Below, in pieces: positions 25,883 through 34,680 of a stretch of DNA of 64,000 bases. Positions within the stretch are counted from its first letter, which is position 1; every line of letters starts with the position of its first letter. The position numbers were made by a program, and so were the translations under genes. The notes beneath the pieces are model-generated. The model did no database searches. It was not told where the DNA came from and was given only the letters and a program-made list of their open reading frames with translations. The stretch lies in the NCBI RefSeq assembly GCF_002001015.1, contig NZ_MUNO01000045.1:248001-312000 (forward strand). Direction: 5' to 3'. Origin of the DNA: Polaromonas sp. A23. GTDB taxonomy: Bacteria; Pseudomonadota; Gammaproteobacteria; Burkholderiales; Burkholderiaceae_C.

Positions 25883-27241
25883 ATGAAGCTTCAATTCCTC
25901 GGCGCCACCGATACTGTGACCGGTTCCAAATACCTGATCGAACACGACAAGGCCAGGGTGCTCGTTGATTGCGGGCTGTTCCAGGGCTACAAGCTGCTGC
26001 GCCTGCGCAACTGGGAGGCACCACCCGTGAAGCCGTCCTCGATTGACGCAGTGATCCTGACCCACGCACACATTGACCACAGTGGCTACCTGCCTCTGCT
26101 GGCCCGCCAGGGCTTTCGCGGCAAGGTGTTCTGCACACCCGCCACCTACGACCTGTGCCGCATTCTGCTGCCCGATTCAGGGCATTTGCAGGAAGAAGAG
26201 GCAGAATACGCCAACCGCCACAAGCTGTCCAAACACAAGGAGGCCTTGCCGCTGTACACACGCGAAGACGCCCTGCGATGCCTCAAGCTGTTTCATCCCA
26301 TCCCTTATGACAAGGATTGGCAGCCCGTACCCGGCCTGCATGCCCGCATGACACCTTCGGGCCACATGGCGGGATCGTCGTTTGTCAGGCTGGACGACGG
26401 ATCTCGCTCCATCCTGTTTTCCGGGGACATCGGTCGGCCCCAGGACCTGATGCTCAAGCCCCCGGTGCAGATGGATGGTGCCGACTACCTGGTGGTGGAG
26501 TCCACCTATGGCGACCGGCTGCACAAGAACTCGGACCCGCTGCTGGAGCTCGGCAAGGTGATCAACCGAACCGCCGCACGCGGTGGCGTGGTGGTGATCC
26601 CGGCCTTCGCCGTAGGCCGGGCCCAAAGCCTGCTGCACTGCATCCATCTGCTCAAGGCCCAGGGTGTGATCCAGGACATCCCCGTCTATCTGAACAGTCC
26701 CATGGCGGCCAGCGCCATGCAGGTCTATCTGAAACACAAGTCGGAACTGAAGCTGACACCCGCCGAATGCGAAGCCATGGCGCACACGGCGCACATCGTG
26801 CAGTCGCCTGAAGAGTCGAGGTTGCTCAATGCACGGCACGGTCCGATGGTGATCGTCGCTGCCAGCGGCATGGCCACCGGCGGCCGGGTAGTGCACCACC
26901 TCAAGGCTTTTGCGCCTGACAAGCGCAACACCATTTTGTTTGCCGGCTACCAGGCCGGCGGTACCCGGGGGGCGTCAATTGCGGGAGGCGCACCGACTGT
27001 ACGCATCTTCGGTGAGGACGTGCCCATCCGGGCAGAGGTCGCCATGCTGGACGACCTGTCGGCCCATGCAGATGCCGGCGAGATTGTGAGCTGGCTCAAG
27101 GGGTTCAAGGCGCCGCCCAGGCAGACCTTCATCACGCACGGCGAACCAGCTGCTGCCGACGCGATGCGCCAGCGCATCGAACGCGAGTTGCGGTGGAATG
27201 TCCACATGCCTTTCTACCTCGAAACGGTCACGCTCCGCTGA
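25883..27241 (+). CDS. MBL-fold / beta-CASP RNA-processing exonuclease family protein
   Basis: 452 residues. The metallo-beta-lactamase motif HAHIDH is at residues 61-66, with the further ligands in SGHMAGS and FSGDIGR. A beta-CASP domain (VVVESTYGDRLHK, VIPAFAVGRAQ, VIVAASGMATGGRVVHHL) and a C-terminal THGEPAAADAMRQ motif complete the Ysh1-type architecture. It probably acts as a cytoplasmic RNase. It stands between the cyclodeaminase homologue and the convergent SafE-like gene. Confidence 0.92.
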   Translation: MKLQFLGATDTVTGSKYLIEHDKARVLVDCGLFQGYKLLRLRNWEAPPVKPSSIDAVILTHAHIDHSGYLPLLARQGFRGKVFCTPATYDLCRILLPDSGHLQEEEAEYANRHKLSKHKEALPLYTREDALRCLKLFHPIPYDKDWQPVPGLHARMTPSGHMAGSSFVRLDDGSRSILFSGDIGRPQDLMLKPPVQMDGADYLVVESTYGDRLHKNSDPLLELGKVINRTAARGGVVVIPAFAVGRAQSLLHCIHLLKAQGVIQDIPVYLNSPMAASAMQVYLKHKSELKLTPAECEAMAHTAHIVQSPEESRLLNARHGPMVIVAASGMATGGRVVHHLKAFAPDKRNTILFAGYQAGGTRGASIAGGAPTVRIFGEDVPIRAEVAMLDDLSAHADAGEIVSWLKGFKAPPRQTFITHGEPAAADAMRQRIERELRWNVHMPFYLETVTLR

Positions 27242-27269
27242 CGCCGTCAACACAGGCAACGGGTGGAGG

Positions 27270-27962
27270 TCAAGCCAGGCCGCACCATTCGGCAAAGCGG
27301 TGAAACGCGTCTGCCCACAAAGCCCAGGCGGCCGCAAGGATCAACAGGCCACCGGCCACGCGCGTGCCCCAATCCTGCTTGAGCTTGTTGCCGCGGACCT
27401 GCAGCTTGTCGTAAAGCAGGGGCACCAGCATCAGCGACACGCTGCTGCCCGCCGCGAAGAGAGCCATGGACAGCGCGCCTTCCAGAGGCCCGCCGCTGAG
27501 CGAAGCAACCAGCAAGGCGGAATACAGCAAGCCACAGGGCATGAAGGCCCACAGCGCGCCCGTGGCAAAAACGCCGCCGCGCGCAGTGGCCAACGGCCGG
27601 ATGCGCGACCAGACCGAACGGCCGGCCTCGCTGACCCAGGCCGGCTGACGGGCTTGCGCCAGCAGCATCAGCCCCCAGAGCAGAACAGCCAGGTGAAACA
27701 GCGTCCACACCGGACGCAGTGCCGCGGTATTCGCGGTGAGCCAGGCCAGGCTTTGCACAGCCGTCGCCGCTGCGGCACCCGCCAACGAATACCCCACCAG
27801 GCGCCCAGCCTGAAAATGCCAAAGCGACCGCGATGTCGAACCCGGGCCCTGCCGAGGGCCCATACGGATAATTCCCGCACAGGCGGCGCCGCACATGGCG
27901 GCGCAATGCGGGCCGCCGGCCAGCCCCATCATCAGGGCCGTGACAGCCAGTGTGGTGGACAT
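27270..27962 (-). CDS. sulfite exporter TauE/SafE-like membrane protein
   Basis: 230 residues from ATG 27962; upstream in-frame starts would overlap hemN. It has about six membrane segments and the N-terminal MMGLAGGPHCAAMCGAACAG, whose GGxHCxxMCG pattern is typical of the UreH-like/SafE proteins found with cbb3 oxidase assembly genes. A role in copper delivery or maturation of the oxidase is likely by association. It starts 13 bases after the hemN stop and is probably co-transcribed with hemN. Confidence 0.85.
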   Translation of the reverse strand: MSTTLAVTALMMGLAGGPHCAAMCGAACAGIIRMGPRQGPGSTSRSLWHFQAGRLVGYSLAGAAAATAVQSLAWLTANTAALRPVWTLFHLAVLLWGLMLLAQARQPAWVSEAGRSVWSRIRPLATARGGVFATGALWAFMPCGLLYSALLVASLSGGPLEGALSMALFAAGSSVSLMLVPLLYDKLQVRGNKLKQDWGTRVAGGLLILAAAWALWADAFHRFAEWCGLA

Positions 27963-27975
27963 GGCAGGAGCTCGT

Positions 27976-29358
27976 TCAGATGATGCGCGAGAACCTCGCG
28001 CGATTACGGTCGGCCTGCAGGTAGCGGTCAAACACCATGGCCACTGCACGCACGAAAAACCAGCCCTGCGCGGTCACCTGAATGCCGGATTCGTCCAGCA
28101 GGACCAAGCCCGCATCGGCCAGGCCGCGCAGTTGCTCCATCTCGCCCGCGAAATAGCTGCGGAAGTCCAGCAACCAGGCCAGCTCGATCGACTCGAAGAG
28201 AACCTGGCCCTGGCACATGAGCGCCATGATCACCGCCCGGCGCGCGAGGTCGTCACGGTTGAGCGCCAGGCCGCGTACCACCGGCAGGCGGCCCTGGTCC
28301 AGATGGTCGCAATACTCTTCCATCGTCTTGGCGTTCTGGCTGTAAGTTGCACCTATGCGGCCAATGGCGGAAACGCCCAGGCCGATAAGGTCACAGTCGG
28401 GCTGGGTGCTGTAACCCTGGAAGTTACGGTGCAACCTGCCCTGCCGCTTGGCCACGGCCAGTGCGTCGTTGGGCAATGCAAAGTGGTCCATGCCGATGTA
28501 GACATAACCCGCCGCCATGAAAGCGGCGAGTGACTGCGACAGCATGGCCACCTTGGCAGCGCCGCCAGGCAAGTCGGCAGTGACGATGCGCCGCTGCGGC
28601 TTGAAGCGCTCGGGCAGGTGGGCATAGGCATACAGGGCAATACGGTCGGGCCGCAACTGTGTTATTTGGGCAAGCGTACGCGCAAACGATTCCGGCGTCT
28701 GGCGCGGCAAGCCGTAAATCAGGTCGACGTTGATGGAGTCGAACCCAATCTCGCGCGCCTGGGCCATCAGCTCACTGACCTGCTCAAAGGGCTGAACACG
28801 ATGCACGGCTTTCTGAACGTCGGGATCAAAATCCTGCACCCCAAAGCTCAGGCGGTTGAAGCCCAGATCGGCCAGGTTGCGCAGGCGCGTGGCGTCAACG
28901 GTGCGCGGGTCAATCTCGATCGAGTATTCGCCGCCGGGGGCCAGCGTAAAACTGCGCCGCAACATGGCCATGAGCTCCTTGAGCTCGTCGTCAGACAGGA
29001 AAGTGGGTGTACCGCCGCCCAGGTGCAGCTGCGTGACTGTCTGGCCACGGCCAAGCTGGTCCGTGTGCAGGTCTATCTCGCGCCCCAGGTAGCGCAGGTA
29101 GCTGGCTGCGCGGTTGTGATGTTTGGTGATGATCTTGTTGCAGGCGCAGTAGTAACACAGTGACTCACAGAACGGAATGTGCACATACAGCGACAACGGC
29201 AAAGCCAGCACGGACGGCCCGGCACGCCGCTGCGCCAAGGCTTGGCCATAGTCGGCCGCGCTGAAGGCTTCGACAAAGCGGTCGGCCGTGGGATAGGACG
29301 TATACCGCGGCCCCGGGATGTCAAATCGTTGCAGCAGCTCGGGCAATACAGTGGTCAT
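27976..29358 (-). CDS. hemN: oxygen-independent coproporphyrinogen III oxidase
   Basis: 460 residues, full HemN length. The radical-SAM cysteines are C64-x3-C68-x2-C71 (FCESLCYYCACN), with the extra Cys73 seen in HemN. GGGTPTFLS and the FNRLSFGVQDF region follow. It converts coproporphyrinogen III to protoporphyrinogen IX without oxygen, which gives heme for cbb3 oxidase at low oxygen. It is divergent from fnr and shares a perfect FNR box at 29412-29425, 53 bases upstream of its start. Confidence 0.96.
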   Translation of the reverse strand: MTTVLPELLQRFDIPGPRYTSYPTADRFVEAFSAADYGQALAQRRAGPSVLALPLSLYVHIPFCESLCYYCACNKIITKHHNRAASYLRYLGREIDLHTDQLGRGQTVTQLHLGGGTPTFLSDDELKELMAMLRRSFTLAPGGEYSIEIDPRTVDATRLRNLADLGFNRLSFGVQDFDPDVQKAVHRVQPFEQVSELMAQAREIGFDSINVDLIYGLPRQTPESFARTLAQITQLRPDRIALYAYAHLPERFKPQRRIVTADLPGGAAKVAMLSQSLAAFMAAGYVYIGMDHFALPNDALAVAKRQGRLHRNFQGYSTQPDCDLIGLGVSAIGRIGATYSQNAKTMEEYCDHLDQGRLPVVRGLALNRDDLARRAVIMALMCQGQVLFESIELAWLLDFRSYFAGEMEQLRGLADAGLVLLDESGIQVTAQGWFFVRAVAMVFDRYLQADRNRARFSRII

Positions 29359-29411
29359 TGCAGGTTTCTCGTGGTAATAGCCTACTGTGCCGCGTCCAGC
29401 CCTGTCAGCTT

Positions 29412-29425
29412 TTGATCTGGATCAA
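29412..29425. promoter_or_regulatory. FNR box between hemN and fnr
   Basis: TTGATCTGGATCAA matches the FNR consensus TTGAT-N4-ATCAA exactly. It lies in the divergent gap between hemN (start 29358) and fnr (start 29480), so it may activate hemN and autoregulate fnr. Confidence 0.92.
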
Positions 29426-29479
29426 ACGCGCCGGAGCGGTGGACTGGACAATTTGACGAAGATCATCAAAGGCTTTGTC

Positions 29480-30262
29480 ATGAAGGAAATCCCTGTGCAC
29501 ACACCGGCTACGGACCTGTTAGCCGGTTCGGCTCTGCAGCCCATCGACGGAAAAACCATGAAGGTCGCCTGCTCCAACTGCAACCTGCGTGAGCTGTGCA
29601 TGCCTGTCGGCCTGAGCCCGGAGGAACTCACCCGTATTGACGACGTGGTGGCCACCCGCCGCAAGGTCAAGCGCGGTGCCACGTTGTTTCGCACCGGGGA
29701 GATCTTCGAGTCCCTGTTTGCCATCCGCACCGGTTTTTTCAAGACCTGCATCATGTCAGGCGACGGCCGGGACCAGGTCACCGGCTTCCAGATGGCGGGC
29801 GAGATCATCGGGCTGGACGGCATCGTCAGCGACCGCCACACCTGTGATGCCGTTGCCCTGGAAGATGCCGAGGTCTGCGTCATGCCTTTCAACCGCATCG
29901 GCGAGCTGGCACGGGAAATCAATGCGCTTCAACATCATGTGCACCGCATCATGAGCCGCGAAATCGTGCGCGAACACGGCGTGATGCTGCTGCTGGGGAG
30001 CATGCGGGCCGAGGAGCGCGTGGCAGCCTTCCTGCTGAACCTGGCGCAACGGCTGCATGCGCGCGGTTTTTCCGGGTCGGAGCTGGTGCTGCGCATGACA
30101 CGCGAGGAAATCGGCAGCTACCTCGGCATGAAGCTCGAAACCGTGAGTCGCACTTTTTCGAAATTCGCCGAAGACGGCGTCATTGAGGTGCGGCAGCGCC
30201 ATGTGCGGATTCTGAACATCTCCGCACTGCAGTCCATCGTCAACCAGCAGGGCTGCAACTAG
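29480..30262 (+). CDS. fnr: FNR-type oxygen-sensing transcription regulator
   Basis: 260 residues from ATG 29480; an in-frame start at 29387 is rejected because it would cover the FNR box. The iron-sulfur ligands are C31-x2-C34-x5-C40 plus the cysteine of AEVCVMPF, the equivalent of Escherichia coli FNR Cys122. A cyclic-nucleotide-binding-like fold and a Crp helix-turn-helix follow. The recognition helix GMKLETVSRTFSKF keeps the E-x2-S-R residues that read TTGAT. It should activate the microaerobic genes of this window. Its TAG stop overlaps the stop of the convergent usp gene. Confidence 0.94.
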   Translation: MKEIPVHTPATDLLAGSALQPIDGKTMKVACSNCNLRELCMPVGLSPEELTRIDDVVATRRKVKRGATLFRTGEIFESLFAIRTGFFKTCIMSGDGRDQVTGFQMAGEIIGLDGIVSDRHTCDAVALEDAEVCVMPFNRIGELAREINALQHHVHRIMSREIVREHGVMLLLGSMRAEERVAAFLLNLAQRLHARGFSGSELVLRMTREEIGSYLGMKLETVSRTFSKFAEDGVIEVRQRHVRILNISALQSIVNQQGCN

Positions 30263-30723
30263 GCAGCGGCATCGCTGCCGCGCACCACCAGGACCGGCCC
30301 CCGCGCGTGACGGACGATCTGTTCAGCGTCGCTGCCCATCAGCGCACGGCCTATCCCGCGCCGGCCGTGGGAGCCGACCACGACCAGGTCGGCTTTCACG
30401 CTGGCGGCCTGTTCCACCACTTGCTCCCAGAGCCGGCCCGGCCCACCCACAATCAGCACGCTGTCGGTCTCCACCCCTTTGTCTTCCGCCTTTTTACGGG
30501 CGTGCGCAAGAAGTTTCTCACCGGCCCCCTGCATCAGCGGAACAATGTCGTTGAGGTAGTTCATCGCCGGCTCAAAGCCATTGACATAGCTGAGTTCGTC
30601 CACCACATGAAGCAGCCGCAGCCGGGCACCTGTCAGTTGGGCCAGGCGGATGGCTTCATCAAGCGCCTTGTCCGACGTCGGGCTGCCATCGATGGGCATG
30701 AGAATCTGGTGGTAAGCGGACAT
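30259..30723 (-). CDS. universal stress protein
   Basis: 154 residues from ATG 30723 (MSAYHQILMPIDGSPTSDKALDEA). The UspA fold has the ATP-binding motif G-x2-G-x9-G(S/T) visible in VVVGSHGRRGIGRALMGSDAEQIVRHA. It is probably an ATP-binding, FNR-controlled stress protein. It lies 26 bases after the Pat-like gene on the same strand and probably shares its promoter with the FNR-like box at 33500. Its stop shares a CTAG with the fnr stop. Confidence 0.92.
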   Translation of the reverse strand: MSAYHQILMPIDGSPTSDKALDEAIRLAQLTGARLRLLHVVDELSYVNGFEPAMNYLNDIVPLMQGAGEKLLAHARKKAEDKGVETDSVLIVGGPGRLWEQVVEQAASVKADLVVVGSHGRRGIGRALMGSDAEQIVRHARGPVLVVRGSDAAA

Positions 30724-30749
30724 TTCTTTCTCCAAAGTCAAAAAAGGTT

Positions 30750-33425
30750 TCAGCGCAGCGCAAGGCGCATGGCCACGGTTTCCTTCAAGGTCCCGGCGGT
30801 AACGTCAAACCCCAGCTGTCGCGCCAGGGCGGCCATGCCCGCGTTTTCGGGCAGACACTGCCCCACGACCTCGGTCGTGCCGTGCTCACGCAGGTAGCGG
30901 AGCAGTTTGTCCATCAGTAGCCGTCCCAGGCCGCGGCGCTGCCAGTCCGTGGCCACCTGGATCGCGAACTCCGCCGTCAGATTGTCAGGGTCACACACGG
31001 CCCGCGCTTCGGCCACCATCACCGGCTCGCCGCCTGCCTGCGGCGCAATGGCCACAAAAGTCATCTCGCGGTCGTAGTCGATCTGGCTGTAGCGTGCGAG
31101 TTCGGAGTGCGGCACCTCCCGGCGCGCCATGAAAAACCGCAGCCGCATGTCGGCGGGTGACGCGCCAGCGTAAAAAGCCATCAGACGCTGGCCGTCTTCC
31201 GGTCGGATGGGCCGCAGCAGCACGTCCTGGCCCTTGACCTGCACATGCTCTTCCAGCGCCAATGGATAGGGTCGAATGGCCAGCCGGCTGGGCTCGCCCG
31301 CCGCCACCGGACGCAACCTGACCCGGGAGTCCAGCGCCAGCACACCATGTTCATCGACCAGCAAGGGGTTGATGTCGAGTTCGGCAAGCCAGGCCAGGTC
31401 ACAGGCCATCTGCGAAACTTTCAGCAGTGTGGCCAGCAGCGCCGGCTCATCGGCGGGCGCACGCCCCCTGTAACCGGCCAGCAAGGGCGCCAGCCCGCTG
31501 CCGGCCACCATGTCACCCGCCAGCCGGGCATTGAGCGGGGGCAGCGCCACGGCGTGGTTCTTGTGCAGTTCGGCGGCAACACCGCCTTCACCCAGCAGCA
31601 ACACCGGCCCGAACACGGGATCGGAGGCGATGCCGACAATCAGCTCATGGGCGCCCGGACGGCGCGCCATGGCCTGCACGGTAAAGCCCTGTATCCGCGC
31701 CTGGGGCAACAGCCGCAACACCTGCTGCTGCATTTTTCCGGCCGCAAGCCTCAAGGCCTGCTCCGAGGCCAGGTCAAGTGCAACACCGCCGACATCGGAC
31801 TTGTGGATGACCTCGGGCGAAATGATTTTCAGGGCCACGGGATAACCGATGCGGCTGGCTGTCGCCACGGCCTCCTCGACATCACGGGTCTTGACGGTTT
31901 CAACCGCGGGAATGCCATAGGCCCGCAGCAGCGCCTGGGCCTGCGCATCACCAAGCCATTCGCGGCCATCGCGCAACGCTTCATCCAGCAATGACCGGGC
32001 GAGTTCGCGGTCGGGCGTGAAGTCCTCCATCGCAGCGGCGGGCAACTGCTGCAGCGCCTGCTGGTTGCGTGCATAGGTGGCCAGCTGCAGCCACGCGGCG
32101 GCCGCACGTTCCGGCGTGCTGTAGCTGGCAATACCGGCCGCTGCCGTGCTCTGCCGCGCAGCCGCCACCATCACGCCACCGAGCCAGCAGGTGAGTACAG
32201 GCTTGACCGATGCCTGGATCAGCGGCAAGCAGGCTGCGGCGATGTCAGCGGCGGGAACAATCGCCGTGGGCGCATGGATAAACAGCACGCCGTCAATTTC
32301 CGGTGCCGCCAGCAGAACCTTGAGTGCATCTGCATAGCGGCTTACAGGCGCGTCGCCGATGATGTCGACCGGGTTGCCATGCGACCAGGTCGAAGGCAGG
32401 CACTCATTGAGCGCCTGCAAGGTGTCCTCGCCAGGCACTGCCAGCGTTCCACCGCCCAGGGCCAGCGCATCGGCAGCCAGCACACCGGCACCACCGCCAT
32501 TGGTCAGGACCGCCAGGCGCTCGCCATGCCAGCGCCTGACATGGGTCAAGGTCTCGGCCGCATCGAACAGGGACTCCAGCGTATCCACACGCAGCATGCC
32601 GGCGCGGCGAACTGCGGCGTCGAACACCGCGTCCGAACCGGCCAGTGCACCGGTGTGCGAGGCGGCGGCCCGGGCTCCATCGGGCGCACGGCCCGCCTTC
32701 ACGACAATCACCGGCTTGTTGCGCGCGGCGGCCCGGGCCGCCGACATGAACTTGCGCGCCGACTTCACCGATTCCATGTACATGAGGATGGCCCGGGTGC
32801 CGGGATCGCTGGCCAGGTAGTCAATGACATCGCCGAAATCCACATCTGCGCTGTCTCCCAGCGAGATGAAATGCGAAAACCCGATGCCGCGGCTGTTGGC
32901 CCAGTCGAGCATGGCCGTCGCCAGCGCGCCCGATTGCGTCACAAAAGCCAGCTTGCCGGGCAAGGCGTTGCCGGGCGCAAAACTGGCATTGAGCCCGATA
33001 CCGGGCACCAGCGCCCCGATGCAGTTGGGCCCGAGGATGCGCAGCAGATGCGGCCGCGCTGCATCCAGCATGGCCTGTTCAAGTGAGCGGCCATCCGCGC
33101 TGGTAGCCTGTTTGAGCCCGGCCGACATCACGATGGCAGCACGCGTGCCCTTGCGGCCCAAGGCAGCAATGATCTCCGGCACGCTTTCTGCCGGGGTACA
33201 GATCACAGCCAGGTCCGGCGCCCGCGGCAGCGACTCGACATCGCGCCAGGCCGGCGCACCGCCGACGTTGCCGTGCCGCCGGTTGACCGGCCAGACCGGC
33301 CCCTGGAACCCGTCAGCGCGGAGGTTGCGCAGCACCACGGAGCCCAGGCTTGCCTCCCGGTCGGAGGCGCCGATCAGGGCCACCGAGGCAGGCTGGAACA
33401 GGGCTTCGAGATTGCGTACGCTCAT
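30750..33425 (-). CDS. Pat-like protein: NDP-forming acyl-CoA synthetase domains fused to GNAT acetyltransferase
   Basis: 891 residues. The order of domains is CoA-binding (1-130), succinyl-CoA-ligase-like (150-460, with the histidine loop AAASHTGALAGSDAVFD), ATP-grasp (about 480-700, ALKIISPEVIHKSDVGGVALD) and a C-terminal GNAT domain (about 720-890, TDWQRRGLGRLLMDKLLRYL). This is the layout of the protein lysine acetyltransferase Pat/YfiQ, which uses acetyl-CoA to control metabolic enzymes such as acetyl-CoA synthetase. Alternatively it acts as an acetate-CoA ligase. It leads a minus-strand operon with usp, and an FNR-like box lies 75 bases upstream. Confidence 0.92.
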   Translation of the reverse strand: MSVRNLEALFQPASVALIGASDREASLGSVVLRNLRADGFQGPVWPVNRRHGNVGGAPAWRDVESLPRAPDLAVICTPAESVPEIIAALGRKGTRAAIVMSAGLKQATSADGRSLEQAMLDAARPHLLRILGPNCIGALVPGIGLNASFAPGNALPGKLAFVTQSGALATAMLDWANSRGIGFSHFISLGDSADVDFGDVIDYLASDPGTRAILMYMESVKSARKFMSAARAAARNKPVIVVKAGRAPDGARAAASHTGALAGSDAVFDAAVRRAGMLRVDTLESLFDAAETLTHVRRWHGERLAVLTNGGGAGVLAADALALGGGTLAVPGEDTLQALNECLPSTWSHGNPVDIIGDAPVSRYADALKVLLAAPEIDGVLFIHAPTAIVPAADIAAACLPLIQASVKPVLTCWLGGVMVAAARQSTAAAGIASYSTPERAAAAWLQLATYARNQQALQQLPAAAMEDFTPDRELARSLLDEALRDGREWLGDAQAQALLRAYGIPAVETVKTRDVEEAVATASRIGYPVALKIISPEVIHKSDVGGVALDLASEQALRLAAGKMQQQVLRLLPQARIQGFTVQAMARRPGAHELIVGIASDPVFGPVLLLGEGGVAAELHKNHAVALPPLNARLAGDMVAGSGLAPLLAGYRGRAPADEPALLATLLKVSQMACDLAWLAELDINPLLVDEHGVLALDSRVRLRPVAAGEPSRLAIRPYPLALEEHVQVKGQDVLLRPIRPEDGQRLMAFYAGASPADMRLRFFMARREVPHSELARYSQIDYDREMTFVAIAPQAGGEPVMVAEARAVCDPDNLTAEFAIQVATDWQRRGLGRLLMDKLLRYLREHGTTEVVGQCLPENAGMAALARQLGFDVTAGTLKETVAMRLALR

Positions 33426-33499
33426 GGATCTCCTTCAAACGCGGTGGGGCGGACGGGACCGCCGGTGCAGGCAGATTAACGCCCGCACAGTCCCCTCAC

Positions 33500-33513
33500 T
33501 TGCTCCAGATCAA
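33500..33513. promoter_or_regulatory. FNR-like box between the Pat-like and dksA-like genes
   Basis: TTGCTCCAGATCAA differs from the FNR consensus at one position in the left arm. It lies between divergent genes starting at 33425 (minus) and 33566 (plus), about 75 and 53 bases away. Confidence 0.7.
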
Positions 33514-33565
33514 AGACCCGGGCAGGTGCTGACCCACAAAATGAACGGATCTGTAAAGGTCTCCC

Positions 33566-33991
33566 ATGGAAACATACGACAGTACCCTGATGCCGCACTT
33601 CCGCCGCCTCCTGGCACAACGCGAAGCCGACCTGCGGTCCATTCTGCGAGCCAGCGACGACCTGCCAGAGCAGACAGGCGACACCGGATCACATGGCGTC
33701 ATGGATTTCAAGGACGTTGCCATGGAACAGGCGCTCGCCACGGTCGACGAAGCCAAGGCCGGGCACGCGTTTCTCGAGCTGGAAGAGGTGCTGGCGGCAC
33801 GCCGCCGGTTGACCGACCAGAGGTTCGGTTATTGCCTGGACTGTGGTGAAGCCATTGACCTGCGGCGCCTCGAGGCTGTGCCCGCAGCATCGCTGTGCAC
33901 CGCATGCCAGGCCATCCACGAGCATGAACAAGCGCCTGCGCTGCGGCGCAGGACCTTGACTTTGACCCACACCCGAAAGGATCTCGCATGA
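33566..33991 (+). CDS. TraR/DksA-family zinc-finger protein
   Basis: 141 residues. An N-terminal coiled-coil-like helix pair is followed by a four-cysteine zinc finger C90-x2-C93-x17-C111-x2-C114 (YCLDCGEAIDLRRLEAVPAA, LCTACQA). DksA relatives bind RNA polymerase in the secondary channel. This copy is probably a low-oxygen specialist rather than the housekeeping DksA, as it sits beside an FNR-like box. The stop overlaps the phasin start by 4 bases (ATGA), so the two are translationally coupled. Confidence 0.9.
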   Translation: METYDSTLMPHFRRLLAQREADLRSILRASDDLPEQTGDTGSHGVMDFKDVAMEQALATVDEAKAGHAFLELEEVLAARRRLTDQRFGYCLDCGEAIDLRRLEAVPAASLCTACQAIHEHEQAPALRRRTLTLTHTRKDLA

Positions 33992-34473
33992 GTGCAAAAA
34001 AATCCCGTGCTGCCGCGTCTCCCACAACCGGGGGGAACGGCGCAGCAACCCCCAACTTTCTGGCCGAACTCGGCCGTCAGCAACTGGCAGCGGCCACCGA
34101 TGCAGCTTGTGCCATGTTCCGCGGCAGCGAAGCCCTGCGCACCATCCAGCAGCAGGCAGCACACGAGGCATCCTTGCGCCATCAGGTCGCCGCGCAAAAG
34201 CTGCACGGCAACTGCGCGCCGGGCGACCTGCTGGCCATCCAGTCGAGCCTGCTGCGTTTTGACCTGCAAGGCGCCATCCAATACTGGCAGCAGATCACGA
34301 CAGCGGCACTGCAGTCGCAGATCGAGATGATGGCCAGCACCAGCCACCTGCTCACCGACGAACAACATGGGGGATGGAAATCGGCCCTGGAAGACTTTCA
34401 GACAGCGATGGCTTCCGGCAACAGGTTTTTTGCAGGCAAGCTGGAAACCCCAGCCGGGCAGCCCCATGCCTGA
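33988..34473 (+). CDS. phasin-like protein
   Basis: 161 residues, Ala/Gln-rich and apparently helical, with the phasin pattern QLAAATDAACAMFRGSEALRTIQQQAA and LLRFDLQGAIQYWQQITTAA. Phasins coat polyhydroxyalkanoate granules. Genes of this kind also occur in the low-oxygen-activated locus of Burkholderia. It is translationally coupled to the DksA-like gene. No PHA synthase is in the window, so granule binding is inferred from family resemblance only. Confidence 0.75.
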   Translation: MSAKKSRAAASPTTGGNGAATPNFLAELGRQQLAAATDAACAMFRGSEALRTIQQQAAHEASLRHQVAAQKLHGNCAPGDLLAIQSSLLRFDLQGAIQYWQQITTAALQSQIEMMASTSHLLTDEQHGGWKSALEDFQTAMASGNRFFAGKLETPAGQPHA

Positions 34474-34490
34474 CACGGTTTCCGGCCCGG

Positions 34491-34678
34491 GTCATTGAAG
34501 AGCAGCGTGTCAATGTGCTGATCAACGTCAGCAACCCGCCAGAGGCATGGCGCAGCATGAGCGACGGCTCCCGGGTGTCGGTGCGAATTGTCACGGCCAG
34601 TGACCGGAGCAGACCGTGATTGTTTACCCGCCCGCTACCATCCGCGAAGGCAGCAAGGTACGGGTACGCAAGCCCTGA
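34491..34678 (+). pseudogene. decayed C-terminus of an HlyD-type membrane-fusion protein
   Basis: The frame from 34491 reads VIEEQRVNVLINVSNPPEAW and then SDGSRVSVRIVTA before a stop at 34617-34619. This matches the conserved EEQRVNV and GDGYRVEARIV segments of HlyD-family adaptors. A second frame, 34616-34678, reads VIVYPPATIREGSKVRVRKP and stops; this resembles the family's C-terminal end. The normal segment between the two (about 50-60 residues) is missing and the frame is shifted, so it is a relic. No intact partner transporter lies nearby. Confidence 0.7.
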
Positions 34679-34680
34679 CC

